64,000 bases of DNA from Limnanthes douglasii subsp. nivea (lineage: Eukaryota > Streptophyta > Magnoliopsida > Brassicales > Limnanthaceae): positions 344,669,081-344,733,080 of the forward strand of contig JAUPFV010000001.1 in NCBI GenBank assembly GCA_036936605.1, given 5' to 3'. The notes beneath the pieces were generated by a model. It searched no databases, was not told the DNA's origin, and saw only the letters and a program-made list of their open reading frames with translations. A program made the translations under genes and the position numbers. Below, piece after piece: positions 1 to 9,252 of the stretch (its first letter is position 1; every line of letters starts with the position of its first letter).

Positions 1-1095
1 CCACTTTTGAGATTCAGAGCTTGCTATGGCCTGTTTGTAGGATGAGGGATCATCTACAGTTCCAACACATAACTCATCATGCTCCTGAAGATATACTATA
101 AATTCTGGACCTATAGTACTCTTCCTTTCTCTAGTGGACCTTCTTAATGGCACTATTTCCTCCTGTTGCACTTCTTGAGGAGGTAGAGTTTGATCATTAT
201 GAACGATGTCATTTTGATTCCCTTGTGGAAGATTATCTTGAGGTTCCTCTTGTTCTACCTGAATCTCTGTATCCTGGTTAGAACCCTCAAGTGGAGCATC
301 AGTGTTAATCTGAGGATTACCTTGTTCTAATGGGATCGAAATGATTGGCATTACCGCCCAATCTTCAGATATCTCAGTATCCCTATTAAAACCTTCATGA
401 ATCTTTATGGATTCTTCCTCAAAATCAACATATGTTCCCTTATTCTTCCCCCCAAACTCAACATCCTCTAGAAACTTGGCCGTTCCTGTCTCAAATATTG
501 TACCAGTGAGAGAATCATAAAACTTAAACCCTCTAGAATGTTCGGAATAACCTATGAAGAAACAACTAACTGTTTTTGGGTCCAGTTTCTTTTCTTGAGG
601 TTTGTAAGGCCTCGCCTCAGCTGGACAACCCCACACATGCAGATGCTTTAAATTAGGTTTACGCCCGTTCCAAAGCTCATATGGAGTCCTAACAGTAGCC
701 TTTGTGGGTACTCGATTGAGTATATAAGCGGCATATTTGATGGCTTCCCCCCAGAGAGATAATGGTAGAGATGAGTGACTTATCATGCTTCTAACCATAT
801 CTTTTAGTGTTCGGTTCCGTCTCTCAGATACACCGTTCATGCGAGGTGAACCAGGCATAGTGTATTGATGGACTATTCTACACTTCTCTAGGTACTGTGC
901 AAAGGAACCTGGACGTTGTTCACCCGATCCGTCATATGTACCATAGTATTCACCACCACGGTCAGATCTAACGGTCTTAATGTTTTTACCAAGTTGTTTC
1001 TCAACCTCGGTCTTAAAAGTTATGAACTTGTCCAGGGCCTTATACCTTTCTTGTTGACCGAACCTTGACCTGGTCCTTTGCCATATGCCTTCCGC
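1..1095 (-). CDS. copia integrase C-terminal half and start of reverse transcriptase, partial
   Basis: Frame open from about 1095 to the window edge (more than 340 codons, no stop). It shows the integrase motif SDRGGEYYG with the second catalytic Asp, then [11 protein letters not shown] with the catalytic Glu. The copia segments [17 protein letters not shown] and [14 protein letters not shown] follow, then an acidic Gln/Glu-rich linker and, at the edge, the PSSYKQAI stretch that opens the copia RT domain. The zinc-binding HHCC part and the first catalytic Asp are absent because the frame begins in a deletion junction with gag near 1042-1095. Integrase would insert element cDNA; this copy lacks what is needed for that. 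The long open frame suggests a fairly young element or a young deletion. Confidence 0.85.
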
Positions 1096-1741
1096 TTAGG
1101 TCCTGCCTTATTTGGTGATGTAATCACATTAGCCTCAAGCGCTGTGCCTTTAAGTCTTTCCTCCTCCTGTGCAGCGTGGGAAATCAATTCATTGATATTC
1201 CACTTTTCTCGCATGCAGTTATAGGTGGACTGGAAATACTTAAACCGGTCTGGCAGCGAATGAAATGTGAATCCCACTATACATTCCTCAGGTAAGTCTA
1301 AACCGATTGCCTTTAACTTTTGGCAAATCATCAACATTCCCAGAATGTGCTCCCGGATTTTACCTTTGCCACTATACTTTTTTTTTTTTTTTTTTTGGCA
1401 AAGGCTTTCTCAATCTCCGTGAGAAAGACCGAGGCAGTGGTAACACCTTTAGGGACAGCCCCACGCAATGCTACTGCTATTCCCTGTAACAAGAGCGCCA
1501 TGCATAACTTATTTGACATTTCTCACTTTTCATCAGCCTTAGTTTCATCCGGTGTACTTTCCGGACTAAGGGGAGATGGTTTGGGAGTTATCAGTGCATA
1601 GTCGTAATCATGTACAGATAAAAACAGCAACATTTCTTCCTTCCACAATTGGAAGTCCGAACAATCCAACGTCGGTGGACGATTCCCCAAAAAATTGTAA
1701 CCCATGGATACTATAATAGGAACAAACAACACAAAGCACAT
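1020..1741 (-). pseudogene. copia gag, broken
   Basis: Copia gag on the minus strand, N-terminus near 1704 (MGYNFLGNRPPTLDC). It ends as [13 protein letters not shown] where the frame passes into integrase sequence. Three defects are visible. An in-frame TGA at 1523-1525 sits where the family normally has Trp before EMSNKLCM. An uninterrupted run of about 19 A (T on the plus strand, 1379-1397) replaces roughly 20 codons and shifts the frame. A deletion after KRKAYGKG removes the zinc knuckle and protease. Gag would form the particle that packages element RNA; this copy cannot be functional. Confidence 0.85.
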
Positions 1742-1821
1742 CTAGCATTTTGACATATAACTGAAAACATGTGCATAAACATGACAAATACATGTAAAAC
1801 ATAAAATTCATTGATAATAGA

Positions 1822-2266
1822 TACCGGAGGGCAAATCAAATTAACATGAAATTTTATGAGTTTGAGAAAAATACTATGATCATTATTTTAATTTTCTAAT
1901 TGCCAATGAGACCTTCCGGAGGGCCGATGTCATTTACATATATTAAAATAACCATAATTTGATTTTCTTAAGTACCGATGAAACCTTCCGGAGGGCCGAT
2001 TTCACCTACTTAAAATCAAAAAATTGTAAGGCAGAATTTAATTTATCATAACTACCGATGAAACCTTCCGGAGGGCCGATTTCATCTAATTAAAATTAAA
2101 ATCAGCACCAAGACCATTTTCAATAATTTTCTCCCGTTCATGATTAATTTAAACCCAAACGTGAACCTTCCGGAGGGCCGATAATATTTGAATTTAAATT
2201 AATCCCCGAACTTTTCGAAGCCTAGGATCCTTAAGAAAATTAATTTTAACCTTCCGGAGGGCCGAT
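1822..2266 (-). repeat. five dispersed CCTTCCGGAGGGCCGAT boxes upstream of gag
   Basis: The 17-mer CCTTCCGGAGGGCCGAT occurs exactly at 1912-1928, 1984-2000, 2064-2080, 2166-2182 and 2250-2266. A partial copy (TACCGGAGGGC) lies at 1822-1832. Spacing is 72, 80, 102 and 84 bp. The core CCTTCCGGAGGG is nearly self-complementary. Sequence between boxes is AT-rich and partly shared (TACCGATGAAA precedes two copies), so this looks like a worn tandem array in the leader of the copia element. Confidence 0.8.
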
Positions 2267-2339
2267 TAAATTAATTTCTTAGTTTCACCTACCGGTCTAC
2301 GAAACCTTAATCATGCATCGTCATTTAATCATTCACACA

Positions 2340-2726
2340 CACACAATTTAATTCACAAATAAACATACAAAAAAAATTGCATGTCAAACACAACATACTT
2401 GTGAAAAAAATTACATATCCGGTTGTACTATAATAATGTTGGTTTTGAACCTAATAAATACTAAAGCTACATTCATTATCACCTCTGTTTAAAAAAAAAT
2501 AGATTTAGGAGGTTTAAGAGGTGATCATCTAACTGGTTTTTTCCATGATATAACTTTATTATTAGGTATAATAGTTTTACGGTGATCTATGGTGATATGA
2601 GGTGATTCTGGTTGGTCGTGTAAATATAGTGCAGACTAAAATTTAAAATTTAAAATAGATAAATGTATAAAAATATTTCTAATGGTATTTTTGTAATTTG
2701 TTTAAAATTGTATTGTTAAGCTTTGA
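2340..2726. other. AT-rich spacer, no gene seen
   Basis: No coding similarity recognised. A CA run lies at about 2333-2342, and a short inverted repeat brackets an A tract (ATCACCTCT near 2479, AGAGGTGAT near 2517). No LTR boundary or primer site for the copia element could be fixed here. Confidence 0.4.
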
Positions 2727-3134
2727 AGAGTACATCGCCCCTCGACTATCGCATTTGGTGACAGATAGTTTTTTGACTTGTAAATGTCCGTTGACCGTCT
2801 CTGGACCATCGCTTTTGGATAAAGTTAGTCCACCAGATCCTCTGATTCATGAGAAGCTGTCATCTGTTACCATAGTCCCCAGATTTATGTATCACCACTA
2901 GTTCATTGAGTTTAGTTATCCGTAATATTCTACATTTTGGGTTTGACCTAAACTCAAGGGACTAGTGGTGATACAAAAATTTGGGGACTATTGTGACAGG
3001 TTGCAGCCTCTCATGGATCAAAGGATTTGGTGGACTAACTTTATCCAAATGCGATAGTCCAGCGAGTGTCAACGGATATTTGAAAGTCAAGGGACTATCT
3101 ACCACCAAATGCGATACTCGAGGGACGATTTACT
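2727..3134. mobile_element. long inverted repeat, fold-back or MITE-like element
   Basis: Left arm about 2727-2914 and right arm about 2948-3134 are imperfect reverse complements over their full length, with a loop of about 33 nt. Matching stretches include CTCGACTATCGCATTTGGTG on the left against CACCAAATGCGATACTCGAG on the right, and ATCACCACTAG against CTAGTGGTGAT. A transcript would form a hairpin of roughly 180 bp. The outer GTCCCTCGA and CGCATTTGG wording resembles terminal repeats of plant Mutator-like MITEs, but I could not find a convincing target duplication, so the family is inferred. No coding capacity. Confidence 0.8.
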
Positions 3135-3170
3135 ATTTAATGCCTGTATTATTATCATCTATGTTATAGA

Positions 3171-4065
3171 GGCAGAACCCATTCGTTTAGTAGACATGAT
3201 CCTGTAATAAGAACATAAAACTACACAGCTTTGGGTTTATATTCAAAATCTTAGTTATAAACCCAAAACAACAAAACAGGTGATAAGAACAAAAATTTTT
3301 AAACCAAACACACAAAACAGATTCAACGTAGGTTGGATTGTGAAGAAATCCAACATCCATAGGGAATAAACACATATTTTATGTATAAAAAGGTTATAAG
3401 AAGACTTTCTTGAACATTAAAACTCAATTACTAATCTTTTGTTATAATAAACTCTCAAAAATTACAAAAAGAACTATTGATCTTAGAGTATTTCCTATTA
3501 TTTATCAAATATGAAAGTGTTCACCTTTCTCTCTCCATTAATTTTGAGTTTCAGAATTTTAACAATGACTTCATATTATTCTTCCACTGTTTATAGAAGA
3601 CCAAGATTGTTTTTTTTACTATGCTCACATTAGCGTCTGACAGCTTCTTTTCCCAATTTCCCAAAAGGCACTGCAGATTTGTCGCTCGTACGATATGTAA
3701 TGACATCCTTGTATTACCCTGCCACATGCACAAATATTCAAATCTAAAAAATTATTTGATCATTGGTTAAAATTTCATATTCATTCACACCCCTTACTGA
3801 TATAGTATCTTTTAGAAACAAATAAGATTCTTCATAATTCTTCAACACCATTTGGCTCAACAATAATATTATTCATGCCTTTAATAGAGATAACCAACAA
3901 ACATATTTGTAGCTAAGTTTTAGCTCAGCTCCTACCCTCATAGGGATTCAACAATTCATTCTCTTTAAGTTTTTGTTTGTCCATCATTATCCTCTCAATA
4001 TTTTTGGCAATAAATCTGTTTGAGTTACGTGTAGCCTACACCTTAAAATTATCTTAGACTAATAG
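3171..4065 (-). repeat. LTR-like repeat, 3' copy
   Basis: Aligns in the same orientation with 5471-6425. Shared blocks include the stretch around GGATTGTGAAGAAATCC (3334, 5637), the CACTGTTTATA stretch (3585, 5911) and the TTGGCAATAAAT / TTGGCAGTATAT stretch (about 4002, about 6370). Boundaries are estimates within about 20 bp. Confidence 0.7.
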
Positions 4066-4089
4066 TAACTCCCAAGAAGTAACACATTA

Positions 4090-5110
4090 TTAGACTAATA
4101 GACTTTCATAACAACAGATGATCATTGTATGACCTTAAGTCTGACATCTCCACCCTTATAAGCAAACCCTTCTTCATCTTACATTCCAAGGAAGATTTTG
4201 TTTAATTTCGGGCATATACCTCACATTTCTTACCACTATCTCAAGTTTGTAGGAAACTTGAGCTGAACAATTCCCATTCCTTGGATAACAAAGGGTTCAT
4301 CATTCCCAAGGATCACCTTCCATCATCAAACAATCTTAGGTTTTTAAACCAATGTTTGTTGGAAGTCATGTGAATGAAGCTCTCGGATGAAACACCCATT
4401 TTCCATTGTATCTCAAGTATAAGCCATAAAGACATCAATGTACTAATAATCTTCTCAACTAAATTGCAGCATCTTCGGCTTTTACCTTTGAATAACTATT
4501 GTGGTTTATTCTTTCTCGATAGTTCCTACCAGATATGACCCTCCTTTTTACACATTTAACAGCTTACTTTAGAACCATTCACAAATTCTTTAGATTTGGA
4601 CTGAGATTGTCCTCTAGTTTGATTGAATCTCTATTTCGAGGTATGTCGCTCACACTCAATCTGAGATCTTCAATGTCATCATTCAAATGTGTTTTTGCTT
4701 TGAAGATCCTTTAAGTTCAATGAACTATTAACTTCGACCATTGTAAGTGACTCGTTCTCGTGGAACATGATATCAATTAAGTTCTCTTACACATGCGACA
4801 TAAAACTCAAGAGGACTATGGCTTGATCTTTATCTTCTATCTCAAAACCAACTACATTCACATCAAGAATGGTTATATTTAAATCATCCAAGTGTCTTCA
4901 AATCTTCTTGTTACCATCCATTAATACCATGAACAGTTTTTTTCTTGAGATACAATCTATTGGCTAGAGACTCCTTCATGTAATAGTTCATAGTTGATTC
5001 TATAACCCCAATGTTATAGGCTCTTGAGATACCTTTTTCAACACTCCAACCATCAAACTCATGACTAGAGCATTATGAGCTTTGGATAAAACTTCGACAT
5101 CAACCTATCT
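4090..5110 (-). pseudogene. copia gag-protease remnant
   Basis: Reading the minus strand from about 5110 gives gag pieces in several frames: SLANRLYLKKKLF, then VVGFEIEDKDQAIVLLSFM and HENESLTMVEV. Next comes a damaged zinc knuckle (MCKKEGHIW, near 4530-4560), and a protease segment with ASFHMTSNKHWF and ILGNDEPFVIQGMGIVQLKF (about 4210-4400), then a trace of the pre-integrase region. Stops and frameshifts are frequent. These are the standard copia domains in standard order; the pol part downstream is missing and the 3' repeat follows directly. Confidence 0.75.
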
Positions 5111-5470
5111 ATAATTTTATCATCAAACACAACAATAATCATTTCTATACTTATAAAAGATCGAACCGTAATTCTCTAGAAGTTAAAATCCCTATTTTCG
5201 TTTATTTTTCTAGTTTGAACTTCATAAAACTCATTTTGGTGGCTTTTCTTGGTTTAGAGTTGAGGTCATTCTCTCAAACGTTAACATCCGAAATGATCTT
5301 CATCCTTCTTACTTTGTAACAACCATACAACAATTTTGTTATAGATATACACGCTTACCACACCACTTGTTAGGGAAACTCCTTAGTTACCTCCTTTTAA
5401 ATAATCACAATATCAATTTTTATCAACAACTGAAACCTAGGATAACGTTAGTATAAACTCAACCAAAATT

Positions 5471-6425
5471 CAGCTGAAATCCCTTTGTTTAGTCGATTTC
5501 GTCATAGAACAAGAACATGGAGCTACAAAACTTCCACTTATACTCAAAACCTTAGTTATGAACCGAACACAACAAACCAAGTGATAAACACAAGAATGTT
5601 AAAATCAAACACACATAACATATTGAACATTTATCTTGGATTGTGAAGAAATCCTTCATCTACGGACAACATACACAAATTTTATATTTAAAGAGATTAC
5701 AAGAGTACTATCTTAAACACTAACACCCATACACTCATCTTTTATTACAAAACACTCCAAACTTACAAAAAAATTATGGATCTGAGAGTATTCTTAAGTG
5801 TTTATCCTCTACCTCAACTCTATCTCTAGAACATAAAAGCTTTTAATTTTCTCTCACGAAAAAGAAATTCCGAATTTTAGAATTTTGGCAATAACGTTAT
5901 ATCACTCTCTCACTGTTTATAAATGACAAAAGATGTCCGTGTTGCTCTTTATTCTTACAATAGTGCATGGTATATTCTTTCCCCAATTGGCTAAGCAAAC
6001 ACACACAAATGACACACCACAAAGTTGTTGTCATTACGACATATAGAGGCACCCTTGTACTATCATGGTGCATGCAGAAACACATCAAGATCAACGGTTC
6101 GTTGATCCATGCTTGAGATTACATATCTATTTAAACTCCTTAGTGACTCAGTTTCTTCTATAAACAAATACCTAATTTTAGAAGTCTTCGACAAATATGT
6201 TCTCGGATGCTCGACTCAACAATAATATTATTATTATCTTCGAAAAAAACTCACCCTTAAATTCCATCAAATGTCTTTGCATCTAGTTTCTGATGGTCCG
6301 CCGTCGTAAAGATTAAACTGATGTTGCTCTTTAAATCTTCCGCTATCCATCTTCTCCCTCCTTAAATCTTTGGCAGTATATTTGTCTTATTTACTTTAGC
6401 ATACATCTTAATCTAGCCGACATAA
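5471..6425 (-). repeat. LTR-like repeat, 5' copy, just upstream of the ankyrin gene
   Basis: Partner of 3171-4065. Its far end is about 230 bp from the ankyrin gene start. Because the element reads on the minus strand, this is its upstream LTR, so LTR promoter or enhancer sequence lies next to the host gene in opposite orientation. Confidence 0.7.
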
Positions 6426-6654
6426 AATATGACATTGTTGGTTCTGAATCCTAATACTAATACTGATATGGTTTTTACTTTTGGTAGACTTTTGAACAGT
6501 CTTGCATTACTTAGAAATATATTCGTGACTTATATACCTATAGGTTTTCCTATGTTTAGATTTAGGATTTTGATCTTATTCTAACCAATGATTTTCATAG
6601 TTGTGCAGTAGTATAATTTTCTAATCTAACAATGCATGTGAATTTGTTTCCTAG
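6426..6654 (+). promoter_or_regulatory. 5' intron-like stretch before the ankyrin gene
   Basis: Sequence up to the ATG ends in a good plant 3' splice site (pyrimidine-rich TTTGTTTCCTAG at 6643-6654) with branch-like CTAAC motifs upstream (about 6580 and 6624). This suggests the ATG exon is preceded by an intron and that an untranslated or short first exon lay further left. That area is now occupied by the copia LTR. No clear TATA box was assigned. Confidence 0.4.
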
Positions 6655-8755
6655 ATGATGTCTCCAAAGAAAAAAATGAAAGAGAGAGTAGATAGTAACG
6701 AAACAAGCGGAATGGGCATGTCACCTCCAAGTACTCCAGACAGAGAAATACCGTATATAATTATGATTGATGGTGCGTCCCGAGCTTGTCCCTTATCTAC
6801 TTGCGTTATTGATTTATATTTTTATATGATCTTGAACCCTTCCAGCGGATAAAAGGGACGTCTATCTAAAGATATATGTGCCCTTATACCAAGCTGCTAT
6901 GAACGGTGACTGGCAAAAAGCCGAGAACATAATCGACAAATATCCGGGCGTGGTTCGCATTGCTATTACAAATAGATGGGACACGGTTCTTCACATTGCA
7001 GCTGCTGCAAAACGCACGGAATTTGTAGTGAAGCTCGTTAGGCACATTAAAAAAAGTGATTTGGCCCTGAGAAACAAAGATGGCAATACAGCCATTTGCT
7101 TTGCTGCTGCCTCAGGTATCGTGGAGATTGCTAAGGTGATGGTGGATAAGAATAAAGACCTACCCTTGATTCGAGGAAATAAAGGTATGACGCCGCTTTA
7201 CATGGCAGCTTTGTTCGGACACAGGAAAATGGTGTTGTATCTCAAACAGCAGACTGTTCTTGGAAGCCTGACCCGTGAGGAATCCGTGATGCTCTTTCTT
7301 GCTACCATATCAGCTAATATGTATGGTATGATATGTCTCTCTATTATTGAGTTGCTCTGATAGATACAATTATAATTGACGCTTTTCTTCTACGTACAGA
7401 TATCGCATTGGAGATGTTGGAAAAGGATACGCTGTTAGCCGTATCCCGAGATCAAGCTGGAGAAACAGCATTGCACCTCATGGCTCGAAAGCCATCTGCA
7501 TTTGCAAGTAAAAGTCACCTGGGACTCTTAAAAAGTTTTATCAATTCAAGTAAGTCAGTGTGCATGAAACAATTGCTCTGTGTGACAAAATTTTGGAACT
7601 GACATGGGTTGTATTGTTAGACTTTAAACAGGTGTTTGACGAAGCGCCGGTGCAAACATTAGCCCATCAACTTACCGAAAATTTATGGAAATTGCTATTA
7701 AAGTTTCCCGACAGCGAGCTTTCGGATTTCATAAGAGAGCCTACAAGACTGTTGTTTGATGCGGCAGCGATAGGTAACATTGAGTTTCTAATCATTCTTA
7801 TTCGTTCATATCCTGATCTAATATGGAAAGTTGACCATAAGAATCAAAGTTTGTTTCACATCGCTGCATTGAATCGTCATGAGAGTGTTTTCAATGTAAT
7901 ATATGAGCTTGGTGCAATCAAAGACCTAATTGCATCGTACAAAGACGGTCATAGAAACAGTATGCTTCATTTAGTAGCAAGTGAACCACCTCAGGATAGG
8001 CTTCAAATTGTATCAGGTGCAGCTCTTCAAATGCAAAGGGAGCTGTTATGGTTCGAGGTAAAGAAAACAAAACTCTTTATGTGTTTATCCGTATGTGGAT
8101 TGTACATCTTCCTAATCCTCTTATAACGTTAAAGGCAGTGAAAAAGATTGTTCCACCTTCGTATATCAAAATGAGGAATTCAGATGGCAAGCTACCGCAG
8201 GACATATTTACAGAGCAGCACGCAAATTTACGAAAAGAAGGTGAGACGTGGATGAAGGACACTGCAACCTCGTGTATGCTTGTGGCGACACTCATAGCCA
8301 CAGTGGTTTTCGCCGCTGCATTTACTGTGCCTGGCGGAAACAACAACGAAAAAGGCACTCCTACCCTTCAAAGAGAGAAGTTGTTCACTGTTTTCTTGTT
8401 GTCGGATGCTGTAGCAATGTTCAGTGCCTCCACCTCGATAGTGACATTCTTGTCCATTCTCACTTCTCACTTTGCAGAAAGTGACTTTCTCGTGTCATTG
8501 CCCTCGAGGCTCATGATAGGACTCTCAACACTCTTTGTATCGATAATAACAATGGTGGTGGCTTTTAGTGCAGCTCTTTTGTTGACCTACAATCATGAGT
8601 TTTATTGGAATCCAATGCTTATAGTTTCTCTCGCTGCTGTCACCGCTCTATCTTTTGCGTGGTTGCATCGTCGTCTCTGGTTCCATACCATGCGCTCAAC
8701 ATACTGGTCTAGATTCCTTTTTCATGCACGTAGTCCCAGGCTCTACAAACAGTAA
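6655..8755 (+). CDS. ankyrin-repeat protein with PGG membrane domain (ACD6/ITN1-like)
   Basis: Splice model: 6655-6772, 6846-7325, 7400-7549, 7621-8057, 8135-8755. All introns are GT-AG, phases fit, total 1806 nt, 601 residues. The N-terminal two thirds hold ankyrin repeats (LYQAAMNGDWQKAENII, TVLHIAAAAKRTEFVVKLV, GNTAICFAAASGIVEIAKVM, GMTPLYMAALFGHRKMVLYL, then SLFHIAALNRHESVFNVI and others). The PGG domain starts near residue 440 (WMKDTATSCMLVATLIATVV, then AAAFTVPGG) and is followed by three more hydrophobic segments, so about four membrane helices. Members of this family sit in plasma or internal membranes, and some (ACD6, ITN1) act in defence and salt responses; the role of this one is inferred from family only. 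No stops or frameshifts, so it is probably functional. Start choice is uncertain because a splice acceptor abuts the ATG. Confidence 0.9.
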
Positions 8756-9252
8756 ACCTTAACCTATATATCAGGGCCCTTTTAAGTGCTTGTTGACTCT
8801 TTGTAATGTTTTGAATATTGGGTTCATACTCCATGAACTATACCTATCACGTGAGATTCAACTATAGCGAAAACAGGAAATGAAAAGAGAGTTATTTTAA
8901 TTGAACTTTTGCTGTATATGTTTTGTTTTCATGTTTACATCGACAGTATATATACTATAATTGGTGAAAGGTCATAGCTGTCACCTGCTAGCCTAGAGAA
9001 TGATTAATTTTGTTTTTCCTTGTATCCAAGAAATTTCGCATCCCTTTACTTCTCGTTGGGTTGTCTTATAACTTTGAATCAGACCTTGACATATGTATTC
9101 AGCCATGCTGACCCGAGCCAAAGAGATGGTATCATTATCATTATGGTGACGTTTAGAGTTAGGTAAGATTTCAGTTGAAACCATAAATTGATTTGTTCCC
9201 AAGTCTCTACCATAGCTTCTTGATTCAAACTTCGTGTTATTATTTGCGTCAA
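8756..9252. other. 3' flank of the ankyrin gene and probable copia 3' LTR remnant
   Basis: After the stop at 8755 comes AT-rich sequence fitting a 3' UTR. From about 9253 downward on the minus strand, the RNase H end of the neighbouring copia element is followed by a purine-rich tract (GAGAGGGA, near 9255-9262) and then by sequence that should be its 3' LTR. No second LTR is available for comparison. Confidence 0.4.

Larger units (their letters stand above)
1..2350 (-). mobile_element. Ty1/copia element, 5' part only (window edge)
   Basis: Minus-strand copia retrotransposon, read from about 2350 toward 1 and continuing past the left edge. Visible in order are a leader with repeated boxes, gag, the second half of integrase and the first residues of the reverse transcriptase domain. 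Gag order and integrase motifs fix the class; domain order INT before RT is copia, not gypsy. The 5' LTR and a tRNA primer site could not be recognised. It is defective because gag runs straight into mid-integrase, so zinc knuckle, protease and the integrase N-terminus are missing. Confidence 0.85.
3171..6425 (-). mobile_element. old copia derivative with two LTR-like repeats, gag and protease only
   Basis: Two direct repeats of about 900 bp (3171-4065 and 5471-6425) flank about 1.4 kb holding minus-strand copia gag, zinc knuckle, protease and pre-integrase remnants. Integrase, RT and RNase H are absent, so this is a non-autonomous or internally deleted copy. The repeats have diverged a lot, which points to an old insertion. 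LTR ends and primer site are not sharply defined. Confidence 0.75.

Noticed and set aside
1307..1811. plus-strand and second minus-strand frames over the copia gag
   Set aside because: They are shadows of gag; their residues follow the poly-T run and match nothing.
1822..2266. CRISPR-like array of CCGGAGGG boxes
   Set aside because: Spacing is uneven, only 17 bp are shared, the spacers are related to each other, and the context is a plant copia leader.
2727..3134. microRNA precursor
   Set aside because: Arms of 188 nt and transposon-like termini fit a fold-back element better; no evidence for a defined mature RNA can be seen.
2451..6470. similar phrases GTTGGTTTTGAACC (2451) and GTTGGTTCTGAATCC (6438) as flanks of one large insertion
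   Set aside because: The match is short and interrupted, and no target duplication supports an insertion spanning the whole interval.
8077..8484. extra frames on both strands inside the last exon of the ankyrin gene
   Set aside because: They overlap the PGG domain, which explains the coding signal.
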